From CAZLBC01 sp964557575 (GTDB lineage Bacteria; Planctomycetota; Phycisphaerae; SM23-33), in the NCBI GenBank assembly GCA_964557575.1, contig CAZLBC010000044.1, forward strand, positions 1-37,901: a stretch of DNA of 37,901 nt, given 5' to 3'. Positions 1-10,407 of the stretch are shown here, one piece after another (the stretch's first letter is position 1; each line of letters starts with the position of its first letter). The notes below the pieces were generated by a model, which was not told where the DNA came from, did no database searches, and worked only from the letters and a program-made list of their open reading frames with translations. The position numbers and the translations under genes were made by a program.

Positions 1-794
<794 letters not shown>

Positions 795-828
795 AAAAAA
801 CCGGCGGAATATATTCCGCCGGTTTTTT
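795..828. terminator. Bidirectional rho-independent terminator, perfect palindrome
   Basis: A perfect 34-base inverted repeat: a 6-base A run, a GC-rich arm CCGGCGGAAT, its complement, and a 6-base T run. Either strand gives a stable hairpin followed by six U. It closes the 16S transcript on the + strand and the methyltransferase gene set on the - strand. The methyltransferase stop codon (827-829) overlaps its last bases. Confidence 0.93.
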
Positions 829-2065
829 ATGCGCCGCTAGCGCCACCGTCGCCTGGCCGCCGCATTCCTGATCGCTCGGTGATGTAAACAACCTGTCTTT
901 TCCTGAATCGGCCCCAGAACAATACCAGCGACCTGCGGCCGTTCCCGCGCAACTTTCGCTGCAGCCGATCGGTATCAAGCTTGAGACCGGACGTTTTTAC
1001 CGCAATTTCACCGGCGTCGAACTGCTGCAGCTCTTGGGCGACGGAACGCGCGCGGCCGGGGCATCGCGACAGAATGCGGTAGGTTCCGGCCAGCGACGTA
1101 TGCACGTCCCGCTCGCCGCTCAGCCACGGCACGGCGCGCTGCAGCCGCCACAATCCGTACCTGGCAGCAAGATCGTCCACCGCGCCCGCGGCCACCAGCG
1201 GCGGAGCCGGTTCCAGAAGCCATTTGCCCGCTTCACCCGTCGGCGCCGCGCCGGATCTCCCTGCTGCAATCGTCTCCGAAACGGGCGATTCAGGTTCGCC
1301 TGAAACCACCGTGGCACAATTGCCGACCGCATCCAGCTCGTCTCCCGGCCACCATACCAGGAGCTGACGACACCTGCCCTCCTCCCCGATATATTCGCAC
1401 CGCGTCTGCACGGGAACGTCGAGGGTTCGCGAATCGAGGAGCGGGGACAATTTCATGCATCCGGCCCGCGTATTGCGGATCAGCGACAGGAGATACTCTT
1501 TTCCGGGACGGTGCCGCAACAGGTTCGCGGCGCCGCGCCCGTCAACCCTCCTGTCGGGATCGACGTGAACGACCGCCCGGTCGGGAATGAGCAGATCTTC
1601 AGCGGAACATTGCCTGAAGGTGCATCGGTCCCGCACCGCTGCAACGCGCGCGTTGTGCCGCGCGCAAAAGACCGCCGCAGGCGCGTTATCTATTCCTTCT
1701 ACCGTGTGACCGGCAAGCGCCATACCTATCGCGTCGGCCCCCAGCCCGCAACAGATATCAACAACGTGTCGCGTGCCGAAGAAACCGGTCATCATCCTGC
1801 CCAGATACACCGCCAACCGGAGAGATGAAGCCTGCTGAAGCAACTTGTCCGTGGCAAGCAGCAGGCCGGCGATTTGCTCAGGAAATTTTCCCCGCGCCCG
1901 TTTCCTGAGGGACCGCATTGTCATGACAGCCGCCGCCTGCTCGGGGCTGCAGGTTTTTCTCAGGATGGTCAAAGCAGAGAGGGCCTCGTCCGGCAACGGC
2001 ATCGCGATTAACGTTTCGCCTTCGCGGGTGCGCAGGAATGCAAGTTGCTCGACCGTCAGCGACAC
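827..2065 (-). CDS. Class I SAM-dependent methyltransferase with THUMP-like C-terminus
   Basis: 412 aa. Residues 101-111 form motif I of a Rossmann methyltransferase (VVDICCGLGAD), followed by the acidic strand end EGID near 123-126 and HVDPDRR at 167-173 in the place of the usual DPPY-type motif. The region after about 310 resembles the THUMP-like domain found at the C-terminus of one bacterial and archaeal family of such enzymes, which are presumed RNA methyltransferases; the substrate is unknown. The start is a GTG with no convincing ribosome-binding site. The frame stays open for about 24 codons upstream to a TAG but offers no better start, so the N-terminus is uncertain. Last gene of the smc-purE-yjbQ set, 46 bp after yjbQ. 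Its stop lies inside the terminator. Confidence 0.8.
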   Translation of the reverse strand: MSLTVEQLAFLRTREGETLIAMPLPDEALSALTILRKTCSPEQAAAVMTMRSLRKRARGKFPEQIAGLLLATDKLLQQASSLRLAVYLGRMMTGFFGTRHVVDICCGLGADAIGMALAGHTVEGIDNAPAAVFCARHNARVAAVRDRCTFRQCSAEDLLIPDRAVVHVDPDRRVDGRGAANLLRHRPGKEYLLSLIRNTRAGCMKLSPLLDSRTLDVPVQTRCEYIGEEGRCRQLLVWWPGDELDAVGNCATVVSGEPESPVSETIAAGRSGAAPTGEAGKWLLEPAPPLVAAGAVDDLAARYGLWRLQRAVPWLSGERDVHTSLAGTYRILSRCPGRARSVAQELQQFDAGEIAVKTSGLKLDTDRLQRKLRGNGRRSLVLFWGRFRKRQVVYITERSGMRRPGDGGASGA

Positions 2066-2111
2066 AACATGGCCACCATAGTGTGCGGGAAACTCCGGAA
2101 CGCCGGCCCGA

Positions 2112-2528
2112 TCATTCTCCCTGTACCGTAACCACTACGGTGCGGGTCCTCGGTTTAACGTCGCATTCTATATGAAATATCTGCTGCCATGTTCCCAGTT
2201 TCAGCCTGTTTGACGACACGGGCACCACCAGATCCGGCCCCATCCACGTCGCCTGCAGGTGGGAGTGACCATTGCCGTCGTGCCACGCCATTTCATGCCC
2301 GTAATCCGTACTCGGAGGAATCAACCGATCAAGTATTTCCGGCATATCCCTCTCCAGCCCCGGTTCGAATTCTATGGTGCTCAGGGCGCCCGTGCTTCCC
2401 ACGTTGAACACGTGACAGACACCCGTCGCTATGCCGGATTCCGCGACAATACTGTTCACTTCCCCGGTTATATCGTGCATGTCCCGGTGACCGCGGGTAT
2501 CAAAACATACTTCCTTCTGAAAAACCAC
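2112..2528 (-). CDS. yjbQ: YjbQ / UPF0047 family protein (secondary thiamine-phosphate synthase-like)
   Basis: 138 aa, the usual size for UPF0047. Diagnostic parts are visible: GVCHVFNVGSTGAL in the N-terminal half, the histidine-rich stretch HEMAWHDGNGHSHLQA near 78-93, and the C-terminal LGTWQQIFHIECD. The E. coli member has weak thiamine-phosphate synthase activity in suppressor tests; the physiological role is not settled. It starts with GTG at 2526-2528, with an AGGAG element 8 bases upstream that lies inside the last codons of purE, so only 3 bp separate the genes and translation is probably coupled. Confidence 0.9.
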   Translation of the reverse strand: MVFQKEVCFDTRGHRDMHDITGEVNSIVAESGIATGVCHVFNVGSTGALSTIEFEPGLERDMPEILDRLIPPSTDYGHEMAWHDGNGHSHLQATWMGPDLVVPVSSNRLKLGTWQQIFHIECDVKPRTRTVVVTVQGE

Positions 2529-2531
2529 CGA

Positions 2532-3032
2532 TCAGCTCCTGTTGATCGCCTCGTCTGCGGCAACCACCTTCTCCGCCATCTTGACCTTGTACTCCGCGAG
2601 CATCCGAGCCGTATCGTCGTCGGAAATCGCGAGTATCTCGGCGGCGTAGACCGCCGCGTTTATCGCCCCCGGTTTTCCAACGGCCATGCATCCGACCGGT
2701 ATGCCGGGAGGCATCTGCATAGTGCTTAGAGCGGCGTCGACGCCGGCCAGCGATCCCGACACCATCGGCACACCAATTACCGGGAGCGTGGTATTGGCGG
2801 CAAGGGTACCCCCGAGGGCCGCGGACATCCCCGCCGCGGCAATAATGACCTTCAGGCCGCGGTCGATTGCGGTCGCGGCATACTCGTGCGCGATGCGCGG
2901 CGTCCGATGCGCCGATATCACTCGAACCTCATGCGGGATTTCCAGGTCCGTCAGCCTCTGCAAACACGTCTCCATAACGGGCAGGTCACTGTCGCTGCCC
3001 ATGACAACCCCTACGAGAGGCTTTTGCGACAT
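2532..3032 (-). CDS. purE: N5-carboxyaminoimidazole ribonucleotide mutase (PurE)
   Basis: 166 aa. Moves the carboxyl group of N5-CAIR to C4 to give CAIR in purine synthesis. Seen directly: GSDSDLPVM at 12-20 (phosphate binding), SAHRTP at 40-45 (catalytic histidine) and GMSAALGGTLAA at 68-79. The ATG at 3032 is chosen over an in-frame ATG 27 bases upstream because AAAGGAG sits 6 bases before it. No purK is present in the window, so whether this is a bacterial class I enzyme needing PurK cannot be decided from context; the short single-domain form fits class I. Downstream of smc (93 bp gap) and coupled to yjbQ. Confidence 0.95.
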   Translation of the reverse strand: MSQKPLVGVVMGSDSDLPVMETCLQRLTDLEIPHEVRVISAHRTPRIAHEYAATAIDRGLKVIIAAAGMSAALGGTLAANTTLPVIGVPMVSGSLAGVDAALSTMQMPPGIPVGCMAVGKPGAINAAVYAAEILAISDDDTARMLAEYKVKMAEKVVAADEAINRS

Positions 3033-3125
3033 ATGCGCTCCTTTCAAGCAATTCACCATTCAGTCCGCGGCGTTGACGGTTCCACCCCGCGCGGCTGGTC
3101 ACCGCCGTTTTGCCTGCCGAGCAGA

Positions 3126-6100
3126 CTACGAAACCGCTTCCACCCTTTGGGCTTTTTCCGGTGTATCGGTAAGTTTTTCGGCCTCCTCGAACCTGACGCT
3201 GATCCGTTTGCTGACGCCCGGATCCTGCATGGTCACGCCGTACAGCACGTTGGCAATCGACATGGTTCTCTTGGAATGTGTGACGAGTATGATTTGGGTA
3301 TCGATGGAAAACTGTTTCACTATTTCACAAAAACGGTCTATGTTCGCTTCGTCAAGAGCCGCGTCGACCTCATCGAGGAGACAGAAGGGAGAAGGATTCG
3401 CGTTGAAAAAACTGAAGATGAGCGCGGCGGCGGCAAGACTCTTTTCCCCCCCGGACAACTGTGCGATACTCCTCAGTTCCTTCCCGGGAGGCCGCGCGAC
3501 GATCTCTATGCCTGACTCAAGGACATTTTCTTCATCCTGGAGGTAAATATCCGCCTTTCCGCCCCCGAACAGCTTGCGAAAGTAGGCCTGGAAATTCTCG
3601 CGAACCTGCTTGAATGTTGCAATGAACAGATTGATGCTCTCCGCATTCAGCTTGTCGATAAGTTTTTCCAGTTCCCTGCGCGACGTGTTGACATCGTCGA
3701 TCTGCGAAGACAGAAATTCGTGTCGTTTCTCGAGTTCCTCCTGTTCCGACAATGCGTCCAGGTTGATGTTGCCGAGCCGCTTTATTTTCCCCCGGAGCTC
3801 GTTGATTTCACTCTCCACCTCGTCCCAGTCGCGGTCGTTGTCGTGATCGTACCGCCGGTAGCAGGAAACGAGATCCATGCTCATTTCATCGGCGGCACGG
3901 TTAATCAGGTCGCTGATGTGGGCGTCAATCTCCGCAATCTTCACGCTGACAGCGTTTATTTTTTCATTGATCTCTTCTATCGATGTCCGTTCCCGGGCCT
4001 GCTTGTCTTCTATCTGTCCTATTCGCTCGTTGATACCCGAACAGGACTCCTCTGTTTCCCGTATTTCCTGCTCGAAGTTGTTCTGTTCTTCCTCAAACTC
4101 CTTGAGCCGCCCCGTAGCCTGTTCGATTTCCGCCTGGACTTCGGCCTTGCGTTTCCTGTCCGAAGCGATATCCGCCCTGGCCGCGGAACACTGCGCTTCA
4201 AGCTCTTCGATACGACGCCGCGCGGAAGCAATGTAATTCTCGCACCCGACCTTTTTCTGCCGGTGTGATGCAAGCTCTACCCGCACCTCGTTATACCGTT
4301 CATCGAGTGCGTCGAGTTCCTCCTGTATCGTCGACGCCTTGACGACCATGCCCCGCAACAACCCATCACGCTGGGTCTGTTCGGCTTCCAGTTCATCGAG
4401 TCTCGCACCGACCTCGTTTTCACGCCGGGAAACGTTCTCCAGTGTATCGCGAACCTCCCTGAGCCTTCTCTCGACGTGGGTCTTTCCGTCCGCGAGTTCT
4501 TCTTTTTTCTCCCCGGCCCCCCGGATCTTTCTCGAAACCACGTCCCGTATTCTGGAAAGGCGATACTTCTTGTTCCAGCTCTCATTCAAACGCTTTTCTA
4601 TCTCTTCCATCCTGCGACGCGTCTGCCGATATTCCTCCTCAAGGCGGGCAATGTGTGATTCCATACGGGCCGATGCACCGATGAGCTTCTTCAACTCGCT
4701 GCGACGGGAAATAATCCCCGCCGGTCCCCTGCCGCCGCCGATACGGACGGTGCCGTCCGGCATCAGCAGATCCCCGTCCACGGTTACGAATTGATAGTCT
4801 CCGGTTACCGATTCCGCCGCAACCGCAGCATCGGTCAGGCTCTTTACCACCAGTGTCCGACCGAGAAGTACATTCATGAGGGGCGCGAGCCATGGTTCGA
4901 ATAGAACCATGTCAAGCAACCGGCCGTTCGCGATCGGTACCGGCACCGGGACTTCATCGCGCCCGGCATCGAGAATGCGGTCAAGACAGATAATATCGAC
5001 GTAGCCATTGTTGCCCGCGATCTTGCGTATCTCATCAGCCTCCCGCTCCAGGATAGCGAGGTTCGGCGTAATCAGCTTTTGCTCGGCACCGGCGAGCGCT
5101 GCTTCCACCACGACGGCATGTTCAACATCGGTATCGATATAATCACCGAGAACGCCGCATATCGCGTCGACCCGTCCCTCGCGTTTCGCCCTGAGAAGTC
5201 GTCTCGTCCCCTCGGCCAGTCCTTCGAAATGGGATTGCATTTCCCTGAGGGTATTGATCCTTCCCTGCAGACTCGACCGCTCTTCGCGGGTCTCGGCAAT
5301 GCGCCTGCCAAGGCTGCTTTCATTATCAGCCGCCTTTGCCGATTCAATGGTCACCTGTTCAATCAGGGACTCGATCGACTCAGCCGATGTGGTTATTTTG
5401 TTCTTTCTCTCGGTAAATATCTCGCGCCGGCGGTCGCAGGCCGCCATGTCCCCGTCAAGTCGCTCCGCCTCCAGCGACAATCGCTGTTGTTCGGGATCAA
5501 GCGTCTCCCGCTTGACGGCAATCTCCTGCAACTCTGCCCGTGCATTCTCAATACGACGGGATAATTCGTCGGCCGCGGCTCGTTCTTCTTCGATCCGGGT
5601 ATTGACGGCAATCAAGGCGCCCGCCTTGGCATCTCTGGCATCTCCGAGTCGGGCACATTCTCCGTCGCGTTCGACTATCCCCCGTTCTATCTCCGCACGT
5701 TCAGACTCGTGTGTCCTGAGTTCCTCGGCCTGCTCGGCAACCTTTGCCTCGAATTCCTCGCAGCGCGAGGCGTTTATCACAATGTGCTCGCTGAGTTTTT
5801 TGTTGTTGGACGACTGTATTTCAATGCGTTCGCGGAGACTGCTTATGCGGGAACGCAGATTTGTCTCGCGGGTGCGGATTTCCTCCACGTGCCGCCGTAA
5901 TTCCACCAGTTCGGCCTCCGCCCCTTTCCTGGCCGAACCGAGTTGTTCCAGCTTGCCGCGTGCTGCCGCAACCGTGTCCTTCTTTGAATCGAGATGAGAC
6001 TGCAGTTCTCCGCGCCCATCCTTGAGGCGATGGTAGCGGCTCAGAAAAAACAGCGATTTGAGCTCCTTCAGTCTCTCGCTGTATTTCTGGTAATTCCTGG

Positions 6101-6758
6101 CCTTTCCCGCCTGGTATTTTATGGAACGGAGCCGCTTTTCAACTTCGCCGATAATATCCGTCAACCGAAGAAGATTCTGCTCAACCCGTTCGAGCTTTCT
6201 CAACGACTCCGCTTTGCGGACCTTGTACAGACAGATGCCGGCCGCCTCGTCGAAAAATTGCCGGCGTTCATCCATACTCGCCTGCAACAGCGAATGTATT
6301 CGTCCCTGTTCTATGATACTGTAGGCATTGGAACCGATTCCGGTATCCAGGAACATCTCCTTGATATCACGGAGGCGAACGGGACGATTGTTCAAAAGAT
6401 AGTCGCTGCGACCGGATCGATACAACCGGCGAGAAACAGCTATTTCGTTATAATGTTCGTCATCATCGATCTCGACGAGAGGTTTAAGCCTGCCTTCGCT
6501 GTTGTCAAAGACGAGTGTTACCATGGCGAGACCGGCAGGTTTTCGTGTCGAGGAACCGTTGAAAATAACGTCCTCCATGCTGCCGCCGCGAAGGTTCTTG
6601 AATGACTGCTCACCCAGTACCCATTTCACGGCATCAACGACGTTGCTCTTCCCGCAGCCGTTGGGCCCGACAATGCAGGTAATCCCCTCGTTGAAATCAA
6701 ATTCAGTACGGTCCCCGAAGCTCTTGAAGCCTTTTACTAAAAGCTTATCCAACTTCAT
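3126..6758 (-). CDS. smc: Chromosome segregation protein Smc
   Basis: 1210 aa, typical for bacterial SMC. N-terminal ATPase half with Walker A GPNGCGKS at 31-38; first long coiled coil about 170-500; hinge about 520-660, with a glycine-rich stretch IGGGRGPAG near its end; second coiled coil about 670-1030; C-terminal half with signature LSGGEKS from 1101, Walker B FCLLDEVD at 1125-1132 and the His-switch VTHSKRTM after it. Forms a ring dimer that, with ScpA and ScpB, compacts DNA and aids origin segregation; neither partner gene is in the window. The start has AAGGAAGG 7 bases upstream. It sits 46 bp after the FlgI-like gene and 93 bp before purE. Confidence 0.97.
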   Translation of the reverse strand: MKLDKLLVKGFKSFGDRTEFDFNEGITCIVGPNGCGKSNVVDAVKWVLGEQSFKNLRGGSMEDVIFNGSSTRKPAGLAMVTLVFDNSEGRLKPLVEIDDDEHYNEIAVSRRLYRSGRSDYLLNNRPVRLRDIKEMFLDTGIGSNAYSIIEQGRIHSLLQASMDERRQFFDEAAGICLYKVRKAESLRKLERVEQNLLRLTDIIGEVEKRLRSIKYQAGKARNYQKYSERLKELKSLFFLSRYHRLKDGRGELQSHLDSKKDTVAAARGKLEQLGSARKGAEAELVELRRHVEEIRTRETNLRSRISSLRERIEIQSSNNKKLSEHIVINASRCEEFEAKVAEQAEELRTHESERAEIERGIVERDGECARLGDARDAKAGALIAVNTRIEEERAAADELSRRIENARAELQEIAVKRETLDPEQQRLSLEAERLDGDMAACDRRREIFTERKNKITTSAESIESLIEQVTIESAKAADNESSLGRRIAETREERSSLQGRINTLREMQSHFEGLAEGTRRLLRAKREGRVDAICGVLGDYIDTDVEHAVVVEAALAGAEQKLITPNLAILEREADEIRKIAGNNGYVDIICLDRILDAGRDEVPVPVPIANGRLLDMVLFEPWLAPLMNVLLGRTLVVKSLTDAAVAAESVTGDYQFVTVDGDLLMPDGTVRIGGGRGPAGIISRRSELKKLIGASARMESHIARLEEEYRQTRRRMEEIEKRLNESWNKKYRLSRIRDVVSRKIRGAGEKKEELADGKTHVERRLREVRDTLENVSRRENEVGARLDELEAEQTQRDGLLRGMVVKASTIQEELDALDERYNEVRVELASHRQKKVGCENYIASARRRIEELEAQCSAARADIASDRKRKAEVQAEIEQATGRLKEFEEEQNNFEQEIRETEESCSGINERIGQIEDKQARERTSIEEINEKINAVSVKIAEIDAHISDLINRAADEMSMDLVSCYRRYDHDNDRDWDEVESEINELRGKIKRLGNINLDALSEQEELEKRHEFLSSQIDDVNTSRRELEKLIDKLNAESINLFIATFKQVRENFQAYFRKLFGGGKADIYLQDEENVLESGIEIVARPPGKELRSIAQLSGGEKSLAAAALIFSFFNANPSPFCLLDEVDAALDEANIDRFCEIVKQFSIDTQIILVTHSKRTMSIANVLYGVTMQDPGVSKRISVRFEEAEKLTDTPEKAQRVEAVS

Positions 6759-6804
6759 ATCGCGCCTTCCTTAACGCCACACAAGCAATTCCGTTAATGC
6801 CCCG

Positions 6805-8601
6805 TCAGCCGTCGCCGACAGTCGCGGGAGTACTCATCATGTGTATCCTCCGCATTTCAGAGGGATTCTGCAAGTAAAACTTTGCAGGAATTGTCTTTTC
6901 AGAACACAGCCGGCTGATAATCGAGACAATCTGGCTATACGTTACACCCAGGCCTTGTATTTCCCCGGACTTCATAGAAGGTCGGGGCGCAGCGCCCAGT
7001 GTGCTGATCAGTTCCCGGACGGTAAAATCAATAGTGAATTTCCGGCTTACTTTCCTGTCCGTGAACGGGCTTGAGATACGGCGATACAACACAAGCCCTT
7101 TTTCCTCGCGGTCGGGCGGAGATGCCGTTTTCTCGCGCGTACTGTAAATGGTAACCGTCTTGTCCTTGCTCTCGAAAAACACGGGGCGTTTCAGCGGCAT
7201 GCCGTTTCCAAACAACACCATTTTGGGGGTCTTGAAGGACGTTGCGTAAATCACGAATTCCCGCGACGAATTGACCACATCCACGACAAAAGCCGGTTCC
7301 GTTTCTTCCGCCTCGGTCCCGATTCCTATACGATGCACCGAAGAATAATCACCGCGTTCCAGCAGCGATTCGTAGGCGGCAACACGAACCATCGCGCGGG
7401 GATCATCCAGCAGTTTCCTGAGTACCTTGTTCGCCCGTAACAATTGCGGAAAACTGCCCAACTCGCGTATCGCGGCAATCTGGAACGGCGACGGAGAAGA
7501 GGCAAATCGTATGACCTCCGGACCGGCGAGCTTGCTGTCTCCCAGCCGCAAGCCGGTCTTGACGGAATAGTAGGCAACGGATTTCGACGATGATGAATAG
7601 TACTGCTGGACCGTGGGCAGTACCTCTTTGCCCATGGCCTCCCAGACAAGTGATAATTCCCTGCAATTCGCGCCGGGTTTCGTCATGGCATCCGCCATGT
7701 TCGCCGCCAGAACATCCGATGCCCCCGCGCCGCCCCTGACGGGAAGATGCATCAGGAGTTCCAGAAACCGCCGGTAGTTATGTTTCCACCGCGCCGGAAT
7801 ATTGATTTCTATAAATTCCCTGTTTTTTGCAATCGCTACCTTCGCCCCTCTCGATTTGAACCGCTGGTTGATCCTGTTCTGAATGAGACTGGCATCGAAA
7901 TAATTGGGGTCGTAAAACTCGAGCCGCACCGGCATTTTTCGGCTAAGCGTCGCGCCGCCGAGAATTCTCCCTGATCGCAGCTTGCTTTTCTCTCCCGGCT
8001 TTTCGATGTCGATAAACGGGTTGACGAAAATCATCCCCTCAGCCCGTGCGTAGGATTTCTGAAACATATCCTCGGTCTCAATCCCGCGGTCAATGTGCAT
8101 GTCGACGGGAAGCAGCAATCCGCCTTCGAGCGATGTCGTCTGTGTCCGGGGCCACGCCTCGACCTGAACGTCGATCCTGGTGCCGACCGGCGCCCCCGCC
8201 GGTACGAAGGCTTTCAACTGCACCATCGCGGTGTCCGGATCGGCCATGAAGTCTTTGACCGATATATACGTCGTTCCCCTGCGGCGGACGATGAGCTTTA
8301 TTTTTCCCCTCAGATACTTTCTCACTTCGTTGACGATACGGGGGGGGATCTCACCGCTCCCGCTGTTTTCAAGGCCGACAACGATTCCCCAGCCTGATAT
8401 CGGAACCCTGACGCCGACCATGCGGCAAAACTCAGCGACCGTACCCCCGATCCACGGAGCCATATCTTCTTCATCCGCCTCCGTGGATGAATCCAGTTTT
8501 AACCCGTTACCGCATCCTGCAGACAGTAAAAACAGGCAGAAAACAGACACTGCCAAGACAGGATACCGAAAAAATCCGTTTCTGTCGGTTGACCTGTTCA
8601 T
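6805..8601 (-). CDS. FlgI (flagellar P-ring)-like lipoprotein with HEAT-like region
   Basis: 598 aa. A hydrophobic N-terminus ends in SAGC with Cys30 as probable lipidation site. Residues about 60-190 resemble FlgI: GWGIVVGLENSGSGEIPPR, then an AFVPAGAPVGTRIDVQVEA stretch and SLEGGLLLPV, matching the P-ring pattern of a glycine-rich N-terminal motif followed by a domain defining the ring strand. Residues about 365-430 look like helical HEAT-type repeats (DDPRAMVRVAAYESLLERGD). The rest is not recognised. True FlgI is about 370 aa, has a Sec signal and no lipobox, and no other flagellar gene is in the window, so this is more likely an envelope protein that reuses the fold. RBS AAGG lies 8 bases before the ATG. 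It follows the LysM gene by 98 bp and precedes smc by 46 bp. Confidence 0.72.
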   Translation of the reverse strand: MNRSTDRNGFFRYPVLAVSVFCLFLLSAGCGNGLKLDSSTEADEEDMAPWIGGTVAEFCRMVGVRVPISGWGIVVGLENSGSGEIPPRIVNEVRKYLRGKIKLIVRRRGTTYISVKDFMADPDTAMVQLKAFVPAGAPVGTRIDVQVEAWPRTQTTSLEGGLLLPVDMHIDRGIETEDMFQKSYARAEGMIFVNPFIDIEKPGEKSKLRSGRILGGATLSRKMPVRLEFYDPNYFDASLIQNRINQRFKSRGAKVAIAKNREFIEINIPARWKHNYRRFLELLMHLPVRGGAGASDVLAANMADAMTKPGANCRELSLVWEAMGKEVLPTVQQYYSSSSKSVAYYSVKTGLRLGDSKLAGPEVIRFASSPSPFQIAAIRELGSFPQLLRANKVLRKLLDDPRAMVRVAAYESLLERGDYSSVHRIGIGTEAEETEPAFVVDVVNSSREFVIYATSFKTPKMVLFGNGMPLKRPVFFESKDKTVTIYSTREKTASPPDREEKGLVLYRRISSPFTDRKVSRKFTIDFTVRELISTLGAAPRPSMKSGEIQGLGVTYSQIVSIISRLCSEKTIPAKFYLQNPSEMRRIHMMSTPATVGDG

Positions 8602-8699
8602 CTGATTACCTTATCGGACCTTTTTCAAGCATATACACAGCTTTTTCCATTACTTATGCGGTAATGCCACGCATACGTGCAATCGAATCAAAGACGCTG

Positions 8700-10244
8700 T
8701 CAGGAACCGAAATCAGGCACACCCGCCGGCACGTTCTCATCCATCCCGGCAGGGGCAGTAACCGGCTTGACTTCGGGCTCTTTATCGAGGGGGGGTATCA
8801 CCAACACGGTACCTATCCGCAGGGACTGCGGATCGACCCCCGGGTTCGCCTTGCGTATCAAACTGAAATATTTCCCCGATCCGTACACTTTCTTCGAAAT
8901 CCCCCAGAATCCCTGGTCGCCCGCGACGACCGTGTAGCGCTTACCACCGCCCGCCAGACCGACATCAACCGAGTTATCAACAGCTTTTGGCGTCTTCTTC
9001 TCCTCAACTCTCACCGGCACCGGTGGAACCAGCAATTTCATGCCGGGTCTCAATCGCGATGAATCGATGCCGGGGTTGGCTTTTTCCAGCAACTTATAGC
9101 GGTATCCCTTTCCATATACTTCCGGCTTTGCGGCAATTCCCCAGAGACCCGCTCCGTCCTTTGACGAAACGATATAATACTTTTTACCGTCGGTATCCGT
9201 AAACACCGTGCCTCTCTCGCGGGAGGGTTCTGCCGTTGATGCGCCGCCACCGGGAAGCCCCCCATTTTTCCGCGATCCCGTGAGTGCCGGTATCGTGAGT
9301 ATTTTACCCGGCCTGAGCGTTCTCGAATGTACGCCGGGATTGGCCTTCTGTATCCGGCGCCAATACATCCCGTTCCCCGGACCGTAGACCTTTTCAGCTA
9401 TCTCCCAGAATCCGCTGTCACCCTCCTCCACCGTATAGGTCTTCTGACCGGCCGCAAACCCGATACCGGTTTCCATTTCCTCGAGCGCTATTTCCTCTTT
9501 TTCGTCATCTACGGCGGTCTCTTTCTCGCCGCCGCCGAATTCATCAAAAACGGGACCCGCTTCCGTTCCGGCCATCCCGCTGTCGATTTGAGTACCGCTT
9601 TTTGCACCACCGAACCGGGAATCGTCCACGGCGACCGTCAATTCATCGGATTCCTCCGCGGTCCCCGCGCTGCTGAACCCGGTCGTGTCTTTCCCCATGT
9701 CGGTGTCCATCGTCACGTCGATAAAATTCTTCCCGGCGGTCGTGTCCTTACTGTTGCTTGCGATGTCGGAACCGGTATCGTCATCAAGATTCCACGATGA
9801 AACCAGCTCCTCACCCGTTCCGGCATCTTTGCCCGCCGCTGTCCCGGTCTTCGAGGAATCCTCCAGCGCGATCCCGATTCCCTCTGCGGCGGCGCCCGCG
9901 GTTTTGTCACCGGTTACGCTTTTCCCGGTATCCGCCGACAAATCCTCGTTCCCGGTCGGGGATCGCAGAGCGAGACCGGTCGTATCTTCGCCCGTATCCG
10001 ATCCGCCGCCGCCCATGGTATCATCTTCGGAAAACGGGGAACCGCTGTTTTCGGTTCCGACGCGGCCGCCGTCACCGGCGGTCTTCGTCTCGTCGCTGCC
10101 CAGGACGACCTCGGGCAATTCCTCTTTGTCTTGGGTTGCTACAGGGTCGCCCTCTCCGGAACTTTCTATCCAGACAAAATAGGCAACACCGGCCGCAAGG
10201 AAAAGCAGCCCGACAACCACACCGATTTTATAGTCATTACCCAT
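8700..10244 (-). CDS. Membrane-anchored protein with three LysM-type domains
   Basis: 514 aa. Residues 7-26 form one membrane helix, followed by a long D/T/G/S-rich low-complexity linker to about 265. Three LysM-type units come next, near 268-320, 348-408 and 435-490; each has a YTV or YIV start, a WGI/WEI-type core, an RKANPG or KANPG segment and an L-I-P-P or IPAL end. LysM binds N-acetylglucosamine polymers such as peptidoglycan, so the protein probably spans from the inner membrane to the wall. The start has AGGAG with good spacing. First gene of the set that runs to the methyltransferase; a promoter is proposed at 10307-10334. Confidence 0.85.
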   Translation of the reverse strand: MGNDYKIGVVVGLLFLAAGVAYFVWIESSGEGDPVATQDKEELPEVVLGSDETKTAGDGGRVGTENSGSPFSEDDTMGGGGSDTGEDTTGLALRSPTGNEDLSADTGKSVTGDKTAGAAAEGIGIALEDSSKTGTAAGKDAGTGEELVSSWNLDDDTGSDIASNSKDTTAGKNFIDVTMDTDMGKDTTGFSSAGTAEESDELTVAVDDSRFGGAKSGTQIDSGMAGTEAGPVFDEFGGGEKETAVDDEKEEIALEEMETGIGFAAGQKTYTVEEGDSGFWEIAEKVYGPGNGMYWRRIQKANPGVHSRTLRPGKILTIPALTGSRKNGGLPGGGASTAEPSRERGTVFTDTDGKKYYIVSSKDGAGLWGIAAKPEVYGKGYRYKLLEKANPGIDSSRLRPGMKLLVPPVPVRVEEKKTPKAVDNSVDVGLAGGGKRYTVVAGDQGFWGISKKVYGSGKYFSLIRKANPGVDPQSLRIGTVLVIPPLDKEPEVKPVTAPAGMDENVPAGVPDFGS

Positions 10245-10306
10245 CTCTATATCTCCTATGGGGATTATAAAAAACAGGTAGTATCATCCGATTCGCCTCT
10301 GAAGGT

Positions 10307-10334
10307 ATTATCCCACGTTCTGTGTAAAAAACAA
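10307..10334 (-). promoter_or_regulatory. Sigma70-type promoter for the LysM-smc gene set
   Basis: On the - strand TTGTTT (10329-10334) and GATAAT (10307-10312) are separated by 16 bases, just downstream of the ackA terminator and about 60 bases before the LysM start codon. Confidence 0.5.
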
Positions 10335-10346
10335 CATGCTGGACTG

Positions 10347-10383
10347 AAAAAGAGCGACCGATCCCGCGCCGGCAACGATCGCT
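10347..10383 (-). terminator. Rho-independent terminator of ackA
   Basis: On the - strand the arms AGCGATCG (10376-10383) and CGGTCGCT (10353-10360) form an 8-bp stem with one G-U pair, followed by C and then a run of five T (10347-10351). The position fits the end of ackA at 10408. Confidence 0.6.
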
Positions 10384-10407
10384 ATCACCCGTATTCAAGA
10401 GAAGATA

